In this document: positions 18,762-28,815 of the stretch, in pieces
Numbering within the stretch: position 1 is the first letter of the stretch
Layout of the letters: the number at the start of each line of letters is the position of its first letter
Source of the DNA: Peptoclostridium acidaminophilum DSM 3953
GTDB taxonomy: Bacteria > Bacillota > Clostridia > Peptostreptococcales > Peptostreptococcaceae
Length of the DNA: 64,000 bases
Reading direction: 5' to 3'
Assembly (NCBI RefSeq): GCF_000597865.1
Contig: NZ_CP007452.1
Coordinates: forward strand, 999,183 to 1,063,182
Notes under the pieces: model-generated
The model's input: only the letters and a program-made list of their open reading frames with translations
What the model was told of the DNA's origin: nothing
Databases searched by the model: none
Program-made: the position numbers and the translations under genes

Positions 18762-20414
18762 ATGAAAAATGAACCTTGCAAGCAACTGACCCGCGTCGCC
18801 TACTTTTGCATGGAATACGCGCTTCAAAGCTCAATGAAGACATTTGCAGGAGGACTTGGGATACTTGCGGGCGACTACATGAAGGCTGCAAAGGATTCAT
18901 CCTGCAGCGTCATAGGGATAGGCATACTGTGGAAGCAGGGCTATGGAGGCCAGGCTGTCGACAGTACCGGAAGAGTGCATGACAAATACTGCAACTATAA
19001 ATATGATTTTCTCCAGGATACAGGAGTCAAGGTGACGGTGGACATAAAGGACAAGGAGGTTACCTGCAAGGTATGGAAGGTCGACTGCTTCGGCAACAGT
19101 CCTGTATATCTGCTTGACACCGATATTCCAGAGAATGATAACGCCAATGTGAAGCTGCGCTGGGTAACCTCCAAGCTGTATGGCGGCGTAGAAGAGGAGC
19201 GGCTTGCCCAGGAGATAGTGCTTGGCGTAGGAGGTGTGAGGGCTCTTCGGAAGCTAGGCATAGAAACAGACGTATATCACTTCAATGAAGGTCATGCAGC
19301 CTTCGCCGGGTTTGAACTTATAAGAGAAAAAATGGCAGGCGGTTTGGATTTTGAAGAGGCTCTCGAGCGCACAAGGGAGCAGATCGTATTTACAACGCAC
19401 ACCCCCGTCAAGGAGGGAAACGAGAAGCATCCCATAAATGCGCTCGTGTACATGGGTGCGAATCTGGGACTAAGCGGGCAACAGCTCGAGCGCATAGGAG
19501 GCAGCCCTTTCAACATGACGGTTGCCGGATTGCGCCTGTGCAAGGCCGCTAACGCTGTTTCCAGGCTGCATGCAGTCACCGCCAACAAGATGTGGGAAAA
19601 TATTGAAGACAGGCCCTACATAATTCCTATCACCAACGGCATACACAGGCCAACGTGGGTAGACATGAGGCTGCACAGGCATATTGCCGATGGCGAAACA
19701 ATCTGGAAGCACCATCAGGAGAACAAGAAAAAACTCCTGAGCTTTGTGCACAAAAGGACCGGACACAAATTGCTTGAGGAAAGCATAACAATCGGATTTG
19801 CCAGAAGGGCTGTAGACTACAAAAGACCGGATCTTTTCATGCGTAATATCGAGGATTTCGAAGCCCTGGTCAAAAAGTGGAACGTGCAGATTATTTTTTC
19901 GGGCAAGGCTCATCCGCTTGACGACAGCGGAAAGAGGGTGTTGGAAAACCTGATAGCGCTCAGCAAAAAATATCCTCAAAATGTAGTTTTCATAAAAAAC
20001 TACGACATGGAGATAGCCCAAAGGCTCGTGCAGGGCTGCGACGTTTGGCTCAACTCTCCAAGGCGCCCCAATGAGGCCTGTGGAACCTCGGGCATGAAGG
20101 CCGCGATGAACGGCGTGCTCAACCTCAGCGTGCTCGACGGCTGGTGGCCTGAAAGCTGCATAGACGGAGTCAACGGCTGGCAGTTCGGAGACGGCTTTGA
20201 ATCAACGGATGCGGGCATAGTAGACGAGTGGGACAGGAAAAAGCTAATTGAGGTTTTCGACAATCATGTTGCCCCGACTTACTACGAGGACAGGCAAAGG
20301 TGGATAGAAATGATGAGGAGCAGCATTAACACCACCTGGGACGCTTTCGACATAAAGAGGATGATAAATGAGTACTACGAGAAGATGTACACCCCGTCGG
20401 AGAAAAACAGATAA
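18762..20414 (+). CDS. Alpha-glucan phosphorylase (GT35, short TIGR02094 type)
   Basis: A 550-residue glucan phosphorylase releasing glucose 1-phosphate. It is shorter than classical GlgP (about 800 residues) and matches the compact alpha-glucan phosphorylase family. Motifs seen: YFCMEYAL at the start, FAGGLGILAGD, HFNEGHAAF, and the PLP site EACGTSGMKAAMNG (Lys of SGMK) followed by NLSVLDGWW. GACTGGGAGGC precedes the ATG. No other glycogen gene is adjacent, so the polymer used is uncertain. Confidence 0.9.
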   Translation: MKNEPCKQLTRVAYFCMEYALQSSMKTFAGGLGILAGDYMKAAKDSSCSVIGIGILWKQGYGGQAVDSTGRVHDKYCNYKYDFLQDTGVKVTVDIKDKEVTCKVWKVDCFGNSPVYLLDTDIPENDNANVKLRWVTSKLYGGVEEERLAQEIVLGVGGVRALRKLGIETDVYHFNEGHAAFAGFELIREKMAGGLDFEEALERTREQIVFTTHTPVKEGNEKHPINALVYMGANLGLSGQQLERIGGSPFNMTVAGLRLCKAANAVSRLHAVTANKMWENIEDRPYIIPITNGIHRPTWVDMRLHRHIADGETIWKHHQENKKKLLSFVHKRTGHKLLEESITIGFARRAVDYKRPDLFMRNIEDFEALVKKWNVQIIFSGKAHPLDDSGKRVLENLIALSKKYPQNVVFIKNYDMEIAQRLVQGCDVWLNSPRRPNEACGTSGMKAAMNGVLNLSVLDGWWPESCIDGVNGWQFGDGFESTDAGIVDEWDRKKLIEVFDNHVAPTYYEDRQRWIEMMRSSINTTWDAFDIKRMINEYYEKMYTPSEKNR

Positions 20415-20442
20415 AAATTATCAAAAAAATAACGAACTGATA

Positions 20443-20471
20443 TTGTATAGTCATTTCAATTGTCTTATAAT
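20443..20471 (+). promoter_or_regulatory. Promoter of pta
   Basis: TTGTAT at 20443-20448 and TATAAT at 20466-20471 with a 17-bp spacer. Confidence 0.7.
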
Positions 20472-20522
20472 AAAAGGAGTGAATATTTGAAAAATTTTAT
20501 CATCTGAAGAGGGGGATTTTTC

Positions 20523-21518
20523 GTGAATTTTTTAGAAAAAATCAAAGAAACTGCAAGAAGCCAGAAGAAAACTATAGTTCTTCCAGAAGCGCTTGAGATA
20601 AGAACTCTAGAGGCAACTGCTGCAATACTCAAGGAAGAGATAGCAAATGTCATACTTGTTGGCAACAAGGATGAGATAATGAAGCTTGCAAACGGCTTTG
20701 ACATCGAAAAGGCTACTTTCATAGATCCTGCTGCTTCTGAGCATACTGAAGATTTCGTGCAGACTTTCTACGAAATGAGAAAAGCCAAGGGAATGACTGA
20801 GGAGAAGGCTGCATCTACAATGCTTGATCCTGTGTTCTTCGGCTGCATGCTCGTCAAAAAAGGCCTTGCAGACGGAATGGTTGCAGGCGCTATACACTCG
20901 ACTGCAGACATATTAAGACCTGCGCTTCAGATAATAAAGACTGCTCCGGGAACAAAGATAGTATCTACATTCTTCGTAATGCAGGTTCCTAACTGCGAAT
21001 TCGGAGACAACGGCACATTCGTATTTGCAGACTGCGCACTAAACATAGACCCTACAGCAGAAGAAATGGCTCATATAGCTATAAGCTCTGCAAACTCATA
21101 CAAGGCACTTGTGGGAGGAGATCCTGCAGTTGCAATGCTTTCGTTCTCGACAATGGGAAGCGCTTCTCACGAGAAGGTTGACAAGGTTGTTGAGGCTACA
21201 AAAATAGCCAGAGAGCTCGCTCCGGACCTTAAGCTCGACGGAGAGCTTCAGCTTGATGCTGCCATAGTTGAAAAGGTTGGCAAGCAAAAATCTCCAAACA
21301 GCGAAGTGGCGGGAAAAGCAAACGTGCTTATATTCCCTGACATAAACTCAGGAAACATAGGCTACAAGCTTGTGCAAAGACTTGCCAAGGCGGAGGCTTA
21401 CGGCCCTGCAACTCAGGGACTCGCAAAGCCTGTAAACGACCTGTCAAGAGGCTGCTCTGCAGCTGACATAGTTGGAACAGTTGCAATAACAGCTGTTCAA
21501 GCTCAAATGCAAGGTTAA
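20523..21518 (+). CDS. pta: Phosphate acetyltransferase
   Basis: A 331-residue Pta converting acetyl-CoA and phosphate to acetyl phosphate, the entry to acetate and ATP production in fermenters. It is the short single-domain form. Signatures include VLPEALEIR, GLADGMVAGAIHSTADILRPALQ and the C-terminal GCSAADIVGTVAITAVQAQ. The GTG start follows GAAGAGGGGG. Codon choice looks more biased than in its neighbours, as expected for a highly expressed enzyme. The usual partner ackA does not follow; a terminator does. Confidence 0.95.
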   Translation: MNFLEKIKETARSQKKTIVLPEALEIRTLEATAAILKEEIANVILVGNKDEIMKLANGFDIEKATFIDPAASEHTEDFVQTFYEMRKAKGMTEEKAASTMLDPVFFGCMLVKKGLADGMVAGAIHSTADILRPALQIIKTAPGTKIVSTFFVMQVPNCEFGDNGTFVFADCALNIDPTAEEMAHIAISSANSYKALVGGDPAVAMLSFSTMGSASHEKVDKVVEATKIARELAPDLKLDGELQLDAAIVEKVGKQKSPNSEVAGKANVLIFPDINSGNIGYKLVQRLAKAEAYGPATQGLAKPVNDLSRGCSAADIVGTVAITAVQAQMQG

Positions 21519-21556
21519 GCATAAAAAATACAGTTAAAAGCGCACTTAATACAGAT

Positions 21557-21606
21557 CCCCGCGAGTACAGCTGCATTTACAGCGGCCGCATTTGCGGGGG
21601 TTTTTA
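21557..21606 (+). terminator. Terminator of pta
   Basis: CCCCGC at 21557-21562 pairs with GCGGGG at 21594-21599, with an internal GC-rich region, followed by GTTTTT. Confidence 0.82.
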
Positions 21607-21625
21607 TAAAATCATGCATATGCAG

Positions 21626-21654
21626 TTGACAAAACCATGCGTTTAAACTAAAAT
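21626..21654 (+). promoter_or_regulatory. Promoter of carAB
   Basis: TTGACA at 21626-21631 and TAAAAT at 21649-21654, spacer 17 bp, near-consensus sigma-A. The transcript would start near 21661, about 250 nt before carA. Confidence 0.8.
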
Positions 21655-21702
21655 AGTCTACAATGCAAATACAAGAACATATTCCATAAGTCTGTTGTTT
21701 AG

Positions 21703-21731
21703 CTTTAAATTGGTCCAGAGAGGCCAGAAAG
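21703..21731 (+). promoter_or_regulatory. PyrR-binding hairpin in the carAB leader
   Basis: The conserved PyrR recognition loop GGTCCAGAGAGGCC (21712-21725) sits on a stem made by TGG/CCA and an outer CTTT/AAAG. This is the anti-antiterminator element bound by PyrR with UMP in Firmicute pyr leaders. With the downstream terminator it explains the gene-free region 21519-21914. Confidence 0.88.
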
Positions 21732-21843
21732 GGAGATGACAAGTTATGAAAGGCATAACTGCGTGTTTTTTTGGTGTGAAAAAATCAATAAATTTCAAAA
21801 TTGGTGTGTCGGGCATGCCTTTTTTTGTGATTAATACTGATAT

Positions 21844-21891
21844 AAAAAGGACAGAAAAGAGAAGCTGTAATTCTCTTGGCTGTCCTTTTTC
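21844..21891 (+). terminator. Attenuator terminator before carA
   Basis: AAAAAGGACAG pairs with CTGTCCTTTTT, with an inner AAGAGAA/TTCTCTT stem. It ends 24 nt before the carA ATG and so must be read through for expression, which fits PyrR-controlled attenuation. Confidence 0.87.
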
Positions 21892-21914
21892 TGCGTAGAG
21901 AGGGAGGTCTTAAT

Positions 21915-22964
21915 ATGATAGCAAAGCTTATACTTGAAAACGGCGTTGTCTTTGAGGGCAGGGCATTCGGACACATACACGAGAGCGTAGGAGAGGTTGT
22001 GTTCAACACCGGCATGACAGGATACGAGGAGGTACTTACAGACCCGTCGTACTACGGACAGATAGTTACTATGACATACCCGCTTGTGGGCAACTACGGC
22101 ATCAACCTTGAGGATATGGAGTCGTCGTCTGCCAAGGTAAAGGCGTTCATAGTAAGGGAAAAGTGCGACAATCCAAACAACTTCAGATACGAAATGAAGC
22201 TTGACGGCTACCTCAGGCAAAGCGGCATCATGGGCCTTGAGGGTATAGACACAAGGGCGCTTACAAAGATTTTGCGAAACCACGGCACAATGAAGGGCAT
22301 AATAACCCTGAGGGACATCACTCAGAGTGAAATAAATGAAAAGCTAGGCGCCTTCTGCAACAAGGAGGCCGTAAGGACTGTTTCGGTAGAGCAGCCATAT
22401 GTAATAGAAGGCGACAAGAAGCACATAGCAGTGCTTGACTGCGGCATCAAGGCCAACATACTTAGATCGTTCCAGAAAAGAGGCTGCAAGATGACTGTGT
22501 TCCCGGCATTCTCGAGCGCAGAGGAAATACTCGCTGTCAACCCCGACGCACTCTTCCTCTCAAATGGCCCAGGAGACCCGGCGGACCTTCCGGAGATAGT
22601 AGCGATGATCAAGGCCGTGGCGGAAAGAAAGCCAGTCATAGGCATATGCCTTGGCCACCAGCTGCTGGCGTGGGCCTTCGGAGGCAGCACGGCAAAGCTG
22701 AAGTTCGGACACAGGGGCTGTAACCACCCTGTAAAGGATCTCGAGACGGGAAGGGTATACATCACATCGCAAAACCATGGCTACTATGTGGACACTCTTC
22801 CGCAGGACATGGAGGTCACACACATAAGCATGAACGACGGGACTGTAGAGGGCATGAAGCATAAGACGCTCCCTGTATTCAGCGTGCAGTACCACCCTGA
22901 GGCGTGCCCGGGGCCAAGAGACATGCAGGACGTTATATTCGACAGATTCATAGAAATGATTTAA
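21915..22964 (+). CDS. carA: Carbamoyl-phosphate synthase small subunit
   Basis: A 349-residue glutamine amidotransferase subunit. The N-terminal CPSase domain starts AKLILENGVVFEGRAFG. The class I GATase domain has the nucleophile in IGICLGHQLLAWAFGG and the His/Glu pair in SVQYHPEACPG. It supplies ammonia to CarB. GAGGGAGG sets the start at 21915; the open frame upstream lies in the attenuator. It forms an operon with carB and is under the PyrR leader, so pyrimidine supply is the main controlling input. Confidence 0.96.
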   Translation: MIAKLILENGVVFEGRAFGHIHESVGEVVFNTGMTGYEEVLTDPSYYGQIVTMTYPLVGNYGINLEDMESSSAKVKAFIVREKCDNPNNFRYEMKLDGYLRQSGIMGLEGIDTRALTKILRNHGTMKGIITLRDITQSEINEKLGAFCNKEAVRTVSVEQPYVIEGDKKHIAVLDCGIKANILRSFQKRGCKMTVFPAFSSAEEILAVNPDALFLSNGPGDPADLPEIVAMIKAVAERKPVIGICLGHQLLAWAFGGSTAKLKFGHRGCNHPVKDLETGRVYITSQNHGYYVDTLPQDMEVTHISMNDGTVEGMKHKTLPVFSVQYHPEACPGPRDMQDVIFDRFIEMI

Positions 22965-22976
22965 GGGGTGAAGACG

Positions 22977-25900
22977 ATGCCAAAGGACAACAGCATAAAG
23001 AAGGTTTTGGTTATAGGTTCAGGACCTATAGTAATAGGCCAGGCGGCCGAATTCGACTATTCGGGCACTCAGGCATGCCAGGCGCTTAAAGAGGAAGGCA
23101 TAGAGGTTGTACTTGTAAACAGCAACCCGGCTACAATAATGACAGACAGGGAAATCGCCGACAAGGTTTATATAGAGCCGATAAATATTGAATTTATAGA
23201 AAAGGTAATAGCCAGGGAAATGCCGGACAGCCTGCTTGCGGGAATGGGAGGCCAGACAGGCCTCAACATGGCGGTGGAGCTGCACGATGCGGGCATACTA
23301 GAAAAATACGGCGTAAGAGTCATTGGAACATCCGTTGAAGCCATAAAGGAAGGCGAGGACAGGGAAGGCTTCAAGAAGCTCATGGAGAGAATCAGCCAGC
23401 CGGTAATAGAAAGCGAAATAGTCACAAGCATAGAGGAAGGGCACGCTTTTGCAGCCAAGATAGGCTACCCGGTCGTAGTCAGGCCGGCGTATACTCTCGG
23501 AGGCACAGGCGGCGGCATAGCCGAGGATGAAATCGAGCTTGCCGAGATACTCGCGCAAGGGCTCTCTCTCAGTCGTGTGGGCCAGGTCCTGCTTGAAAAG
23601 TGCATAAAGGGCTGGAAAGAGATAGAGTATGAGGTGATGAGAGACGCCAGGGGCAACTGCATAACAGTCTGCAACATGGAAAACATAGATCCTGTGGGAG
23701 TCCATACGGGAGACAGCATAGTAGTGGCGCCGACACAGACGCTCTCCGACAAGGAGCACCAGATGCTAAGGAGCGCAGCCATAGACATAATAAACGCCAT
23801 AAAGGTCGAGGGCGGCTGCAACGTCCAGTTCGCGCTCCATCCTGGCAGTTTCGAGTACGCGGTCATAGAGATAAATCCGAGGGTTTCGCGCTCCTCGGCG
23901 CTTGCGTCAAAGGCTACAGGATACCCTATAGCCAAGGTTGCAGCCAAGATAGCGCTCGGCTACGGACTCGACGAGATTAAAAACGCAGTGACGCAAAAGA
24001 CATACGCCTGCTTCGAGCCTGCGCTCGACTACGTCGTGGTCAAGATTCCAAAGTGGCCGTTTGACAAGTTCAAGGGTGCAAAGAAGCTCCTGGGCACAAA
24101 GATGATGGCCACGGGCGAAGTCATGGCAATTGGAAACAACTTTGAGTCGGCCTTCCTGAAGGGAGTAAGGTCGCTCGAGATAGGCCAGTTCGGACTTGAG
24201 CTCGAAGCTTCAAAGGGCAGGAGCCTGAGCGAGCTCAAGGACAGAGTGGTAGTCCCGGACGACGAGAGGATATTCGACATAGCCGAAATGCTAAGAAGGG
24301 ACTACAGGCTTGAGAAGGTATGCGAGATAACAGGCATGGACGAATTTTTCATAAACAAGATAAAATGGATAGTTGAGCAGGAGGAGCTGCTAAAGGGAGC
24401 GAGCATCGAAAGGCTCGACAGGGAATGGTTGCTCACTCTCAAGAAAAAAGGCTTCTCGGACAAGGCTATAGCCAAGTTCCTGAATGTCTCTCCCAACCAC
24501 ATCTACGAGATGAGAAAGATGTGGAGCATAATGCCTGTCTACAAGATGGTAGACACCTGCGCAGGCGAATTCGAGGCACTCTCGCCATACTACTACTCGA
24601 CATACGACGAGTATGACGAGGTCGAGGTGAGCGAGAGGAAGAAGGTAATGGTGCTGGGTTCGGGCCCTATAAGGATAGGCCAGGGAATCGAGTTCGACTA
24701 CTGCAGCGTGCACTGCGTAATGGCCCTCAAAAAGCTGGGAGTAGAGACCATAATAGTCAACAACAATCCAGAGACTGTCAGCACGGACTTTGACATATCA
24801 GACAAGCTCTATTTCGAGCCGCTTACAGAAGAGGATGTACTGAGCATAATAGAAAAGGAGAAACCGGACGGAGTAATACTCCAGTTCGGAGGTCAGACAG
24901 CCATAAAGCTTGCAAAGTTCCTGGACGAGAAGAACGTGCCGATACTCGGAACTAAGCCGCAGATGATAGACGCCGCAGAAGACAGGGAAAAGTTCGACGA
25001 GCTCCTTGAAAAGCTTTCAATAAAGAGGCCTAAGGGCAAGGGCGTATGGAGCGTCGACGAAGGCCTGCAGGAGGCAATGAAAATAGGATATCCCGTGCTT
25101 GTAAGGCCGTCATACGTGCTGGGTGGACAGGGCATGGAGATAACGTACGAAGAGTCGGAGCTTATGCACTACCTCAGGAACGCATTCAAGGCAGACTGCA
25201 AGAATCCCGTGCTAATAGACAGGTATCTGACAGGAAGGGAAATAGAAGTTGATGCAATATACGACGGCGAGGAAGTGCTCATACCCGGCATAATGGAGCA
25301 CCTTGAAAGGGCAGGAGTCCACTCCGGAGACAGCATAACAATATATCCAAGCCAGAACGTATCTGCAAGAATAAAGGATGCGGTTCTCGACTACACGAGG
25401 AAAATAGCCAAAGAACTCCAGGTAATAGGCATGATAAACATACAGTTCATAGAATTCGAATCGGAGCTATACATCATAGAGGTCAACCCTCGTTCGAGCC
25501 GTACAGTGCCTTATATAAGCAAGGTTACCGGAGTGCCGATAGTTGAGCTTGCAACCAGGATAATGCTGGGCGAAAAGCTATCCGGCCTTGGATACGGAAC
25601 AGGCATATACAAGGAGCCTGAGCTTATAGCTGTAAAGGTTCCGGTGTTCTCAACAGAGAAGCTGCCGCAGGTGGAGGTAAGCCTTGGGCCTGAGATGAGA
25701 TCGACAGGAGAGGTGCTCGGAGTCGGCAGGACACTGCAGGAAGCGCTGTACAAGGGCTTCATAGCGGCTGGAATGAACGTTGAGAGCAAGACAAGGAACA
25801 TACTGGCCACAATAAAGCCTCACGACAAGCAGGAGTTCGTGCCTATAGCCAAGGGCTTCGAGGAAATAGGCTACAATTTCATGGCCACAGAAGGCACTGC

Positions 25901-26183
25901 CAGGATGCTCTCGGAAAACGAGATAAATGTAATGCAGGTCAAGAAGATAAGCGAGGGCGTGCCCAACATACTCGACATGATAAGAAGCGGAATGATCGAC
26001 TTTGTAATAAACACACCTACAAAGGGCAACGACTCCAAAAGAGATGGATTCAGAATAAGAAGGGCGGCTATAGAGTCTTCAGTGGAGGTGCTCACATCGC
26101 TCGACACGGTAAAGGCGCTGCTTGAAATCAAGAAAAGAAACATGAGCGTAGACAGCGTTGAAATATACAACCTGGGCAAATAG
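22977..26183 (+). CDS. carB: Carbamoyl-phosphate synthase large subunit
   Basis: A 1068-residue CarB with two homologous ATP-grasp halves. Each half opens with a matching loop: [19 protein letters not shown] and [19 protein letters not shown]. The C-terminal MGS-like allosteric domain ends the protein. It makes carbamoyl phosphate from bicarbonate, ammonia and two ATP. AAGGGGTG lies just before the ATG at 22977; a GTG at 22968 is within that site. It begins 12 nt after carA. No other pyr or arg gene is adjacent. Confidence 0.96.
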   Translation: MPKDNSIKKVLVIGSGPIVIGQAAEFDYSGTQACQALKEEGIEVVLVNSNPATIMTDREIADKVYIEPINIEFIEKVIAREMPDSLLAGMGGQTGLNMAVELHDAGILEKYGVRVIGTSVEAIKEGEDREGFKKLMERISQPVIESEIVTSIEEGHAFAAKIGYPVVVRPAYTLGGTGGGIAEDEIELAEILAQGLSLSRVGQVLLEKCIKGWKEIEYEVMRDARGNCITVCNMENIDPVGVHTGDSIVVAPTQTLSDKEHQMLRSAAIDIINAIKVEGGCNVQFALHPGSFEYAVIEINPRVSRSSALASKATGYPIAKVAAKIALGYGLDEIKNAVTQKTYACFEPALDYVVVKIPKWPFDKFKGAKKLLGTKMMATGEVMAIGNNFESAFLKGVRSLEIGQFGLELEASKGRSLSELKDRVVVPDDERIFDIAEMLRRDYRLEKVCEITGMDEFFINKIKWIVEQEELLKGASIERLDREWLLTLKKKGFSDKAIAKFLNVSPNHIYEMRKMWSIMPVYKMVDTCAGEFEALSPYYYSTYDEYDEVEVSERKKVMVLGSGPIRIGQGIEFDYCSVHCVMALKKLGVETIIVNNNPETVSTDFDISDKLYFEPLTEEDVLSIIEKEKPDGVILQFGGQTAIKLAKFLDEKNVPILGTKPQMIDAAEDREKFDELLEKLSIKRPKGKGVWSVDEGLQEAMKIGYPVLVRPSYVLGGQGMEITYEESELMHYLRNAFKADCKNPVLIDRYLTGREIEVDAIYDGEEVLIPGIMEHLERAGVHSGDSITIYPSQNVSARIKDAVLDYTRKIAKELQVIGMINIQFIEFESELYIIEVNPRSSRTVPYISKVTGVPIVELATRIMLGEKLSGLGYGTGIYKEPELIAVKVPVFSTEKLPQVEVSLGPEMRSTGEVLGVGRTLQEALYKGFIAAGMNVESKTRNILATIKPHDKQEFVPIAKGFEEIGYNFMATEGTARMLSENEINVMQVKKISEGVPNILDMIRSGMIDFVINTPTKGNDSKRDGFRIRRAAIESSVEVLTSLDTVKALLEIKKRNMSVDSVEIYNLGK

Positions 26184-26250
26184 TCAAAGAGCAGCCATGC
26201 TGCAATAATCAATATGAAAAGCGCAAAGCATCTCATGTTTTAATCCAAGT

Positions 26251-26285
26251 AGGCCGGCTGAAGAGACAATCAGCCGGCCTTTTTG
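26251..26285 (+). terminator. Terminator of carAB
   Basis: A perfect 11-bp stem AGGCCGGCTGA / TCAGCCGGCCT, 8-base loop, followed by TTTT. Confidence 0.9.
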
Positions 26286-26359
26286 ATCGAAATCATGTGG
26301 CTGTAACGTGCTTATTCACAAAACTGCACGGGGATTGTAAACTGATATCATAGTTTGTG

Positions 26360-26410
26360 TTGACAATAGGCCGGCCTGAATGTAAACTATAATAAAAATA
26401 TAGGTTTACA
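26360..26410 (+). promoter_or_regulatory. BirA-type operator overlapping the bioYB promoter
   Basis: TGTAAAC at 26381-26387 and GTTTACA at 26404-26410 form an inverted repeat with a 16-bp spacer, the layout of Firmicute biotin operators. It covers the -10 region of a promoter with TTGACA at 26360-26365 and TAAACT at 26383-26388 (17-bp spacer). BirA charged with biotinyl-AMP would block initiation of bioY-bioB. A second, imperfect half-site pair lies near 26336-26360. Confidence 0.85.
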
Positions 26411-26431
26411 AATTGAAAGGAGACAAGAAAC

Positions 26432-26995
26432 ATGAAAATTCAAACAAGAGACATGATACTTATTTCAATGTTCGCAGCCCTTACAGCAATAGGCGCATTC
26501 ATAAAGATACCGACGCCAATAGTCCCATTCACGCTGCAGTTCATATTCTGCGCATACGCGGGAATGTTCCTGGGCTCAAGACACGGCCTCTATTCACAGC
26601 TGCTCTATGTGGGCATAGGTCTTGCGGGCATACCAATATTCGCTAGCGGCGGAGGACTTACATACATCTTCCAGCCTACATTCGGATACCTGCTCGGCTT
26701 CATGGGCTGCTCATATATAGTTGGAAAGCTTACTGAAAATCAAAAGCAAATCAGTTTCAAGAGCATGTTGCCTCCGGTAATAGCAGGACTCGCATTCGTT
26801 TATCTGGTAGGTGTGAGCTATCTTTACATGATTGTAAACCTTTACATGGGCAAGGCCATGAGCATACAGGCGGCGATAGCTGCAGGATTCTTGCCTTACA
26901 TTACTACGGACCTGCTGCAGAGCGTATTGATTGCCGCCACTGCCGTATATGTGGTTCCGGCGCTTAGGCGCGCAGGCTATGCCAGAGCAAAATAG
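26432..26995 (+). CDS. bioY: Biotin ECF transporter substrate-binding subunit BioY
   Basis: A 187-residue integral membrane S-component that binds biotin with high affinity. Six hydrophobic segments are visible. Family signatures include the TAIGAFIKIPTPIVPFTLQ region and GGGLTYIFQPTFGYLLGF. AAAGGAG precedes the ATG. It lies downstream of a BirA-type operator and 37 nt before bioB, so uptake and the last step of synthesis are coregulated. The ECF module (EcfA/EcfT) is not in this window. Confidence 0.94.
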   Translation: MKIQTRDMILISMFAALTAIGAFIKIPTPIVPFTLQFIFCAYAGMFLGSRHGLYSQLLYVGIGLAGIPIFASGGGLTYIFQPTFGYLLGFMGCSYIVGKLTENQKQISFKSMLPPVIAGLAFVYLVGVSYLYMIVNLYMGKAMSIQAAIAAGFLPYITTDLLQSVLIAATAVYVVPALRRAGYARAK

Positions 26996-27032
26996 AAAAG
27001 CCGGCGAAAGATTGAGCGCAGGAGGAGGCAGC

Positions 27033-28022
27033 ATGATGCAATTCATAAGAGAAATGGAAAGCAAATCGGTTTCAGGAGAAAAAATCACAAGAGACGAAGC
27101 ATTGCGGCTTTTCGAAGCTGCAGACTCCTCAGCTGAGCTGTTACAGGACCTGCTCGAAGCGGCAAGAAGGGTCAAGGAGAGCAGCTTCAAAAATAGCGTC
27201 GAGCTGTGCAGCATAATAAACGCCAAATCGGGCAGATGCTCGGAGGACTGCTCTTACTGCTCACAGTCAGCGCACTACGCGACCGGCTCTGACGAATACG
27301 GCCTTTTGAGCTATGATGAGATACTGGAGAATGCAAGGCAAGTCGAGAGCAAGGGCGTGAGGAAATTCTCGCTTGTCACAAGCGGCAGGGGCATACAGAG
27401 TGATGAAGAGCTGAATGCGCTGGCTTCAATATACAAAAGACTCTCAAAGGACACGGGCCTAATGCTGTGCGCGTCCCACGGGATAATAGACCTTCAGCAG
27501 GCAAGGGCGCTTAGGGAAGCCGGCGTGAGCACCTACCACCACAACCTGGAGACATCAAGGAGCAACTATGGGAGCATATGCACAACCCATTCGTACGACG
27601 AGCGCCTGGACACGATAAGAGCTGCGCAGGAAGCGGGGCTGCAGGTGTGTTGCGGCGGCATAATAGGACTTGGAGAAACGAGGCTTGACCGCATAGACAT
27701 GGCAATTGAGGCGGCCGCTCTCGGCATAAAATCAGTGCCTGTGAACATACTCATGCCTGTTAAGGGGACGCCGCTCGAGAATTCGCCGAGGCTGACAAAA
27801 GACGAGATTCTAAAGACACTGGCCGTAATGAAGCTCATGCTGCCGCAGGCCCATGTAAGGCTTGCAGGAGGAAGAATGCTGCTCGGAGACCTGCAGGGCG
27901 AGGCTTTCAGATCCTGCGCAAGCGCTGCAATAGTGGGCGACTACCTGACATCGGTAGGCAGCAACATACAAGAGGACAAGAGGCTCCTTTTAAGGCTCGG
28001 ACTTGAGGCCGCAAGTAATTAG
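27033..28022 (+). CDS. bioB: Biotin synthase
   Basis: A 329-residue radical-SAM enzyme that inserts sulfur into dethiobiotin. The 4Fe-4S motif CSEDCSYCSQS (CxxxCxxC) binds SAM. Further family motifs are YHHNLETS, VCCGGIIGLGE and the VRLAGGR segment near the C-terminus. GGAGGAGG sets the start at 27033; the frame is open upstream over the end of bioY. No bioA, bioD or bioF is present, so the cell may salvage dethiobiotin or carry these genes elsewhere. Confidence 0.96.
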   Translation: MMQFIREMESKSVSGEKITRDEALRLFEAADSSAELLQDLLEAARRVKESSFKNSVELCSIINAKSGRCSEDCSYCSQSAHYATGSDEYGLLSYDEILENARQVESKGVRKFSLVTSGRGIQSDEELNALASIYKRLSKDTGLMLCASHGIIDLQQARALREAGVSTYHHNLETSRSNYGSICTTHSYDERLDTIRAAQEAGLQVCCGGIIGLGETRLDRIDMAIEAAALGIKSVPVNILMPVKGTPLENSPRLTKDEILKTLAVMKLMLPQAHVRLAGGRMLLGDLQGEAFRSCASAAIVGDYLTSVGSNIQEDKRLLLRLGLEAASN

Positions 28023-28135
28023 GTCAGACAATTCAAGTAATAATATGAAAGCGATAATATGAAAACCGTGTAGTTTTAACTTCGCTGCCGTTTGGGTATA
28101 TAATTAAGACTTTTATACGCAAAGGGGGGAGAACG

Positions 28136-28696
28136 GTGTTCGGAGAAAAGACCCAGATGGTTTTCAGATTTGCAAAGAGCATAAAAGGCGCTATCGACGG
28201 GAAAAAACGGATAGTCTTTGCGTGCATAGGCAGCGACAGGAGCACAGGAGACAGCCTGGGACCCCTCGTAGGACACATGCTCTCTTCAAGGCTCAGAAGG
28301 TACCAGGAAATCGAGATAGTTGGAACACTGAAGGAACCTCTCCACGCACTGAACCTGGACAAGTTTCACCAGCACTACACCGCATCCGACTGTTTCGTGG
28401 TGGCAATAGACGCAAGCCTTGGAAGAACGGAGGAAGTTGGCAGGATAGTAATGAGAACCGGCTCGCTCAGGCCGGGAGCGGGAGTGGGCAAGGACATAGC
28501 AGCCATAGGCAACATTTCGATTTACGGCGTTGTAAACGTGGGCTCGGCGCTTGGCATGGAGAACATGGTGCTGCAGTGCACTCGGCTTGGGCTTGTGTAC
28601 GAGATGGCAGAGGAGATAGCCAACATGATAGCAACGGGAATATACATATCAAAAAGCAGCAGCCAGGCCTACCTTGAGATGCTCGAAGCAGAGTAG
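28136..28696 (+). CDS. yyaC: Spore protease YyaC family (DUF1256)
   Basis: A 186-residue protein of the YyaC family, related in fold to the germination protease GPR and found in spore formers. Signatures are FACIGSDRSTGDSLGPLVG, GTLKEPLHALNL and VAIDASLGR. The GTG start follows AAGGGGGGAG. The gene stands alone between the biotin operon and the pan leader. Its presence indicates that the host makes endospores. Confidence 0.88.
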   Translation: MFGEKTQMVFRFAKSIKGAIDGKKRIVFACIGSDRSTGDSLGPLVGHMLSSRLRRYQEIEIVGTLKEPLHALNLDKFHQHYTASDCFVVAIDASLGRTEEVGRIVMRTGSLRPGAGVGKDIAAIGNISIYGVVNVGSALGMENMVLQCTRLGLVYEMAEEIANMIATGIYISKSSSQAYLEMLEAE

Positions 28697-28782
28697 GCAA
28701 TCTTCGCCAGGACTACAAGACAGTAAATTGGCAGTGTGGTTTGTGCAGAAAATTCCGAATATCATGCGCAAAAAAATAATAT

Positions 28783-28811
28783 TTGTAGCATCTTTAAGAG
28801 TATGTTAAAAT
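28783..28811 (+). promoter_or_regulatory. Promoter of the pantothenate operon
   Basis: TTGTAG at 28783-28788 and TAAAAT at 28806-28811, spacer 17 bp. The predicted start, near 28818, coincides with the first hairpin of the leader RNA. Confidence 0.72.
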
Positions 28812-28815
28812 ATTG

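Noticed and set aside
21743-21775. GTTATG/CATAAC hairpin followed by a T run in the carAB leader as the main attenuator
   Set aside because: The stem is only 6 bp, with a gap before the T run; the 21844-21891 hairpin is far stronger and lies directly before carA.
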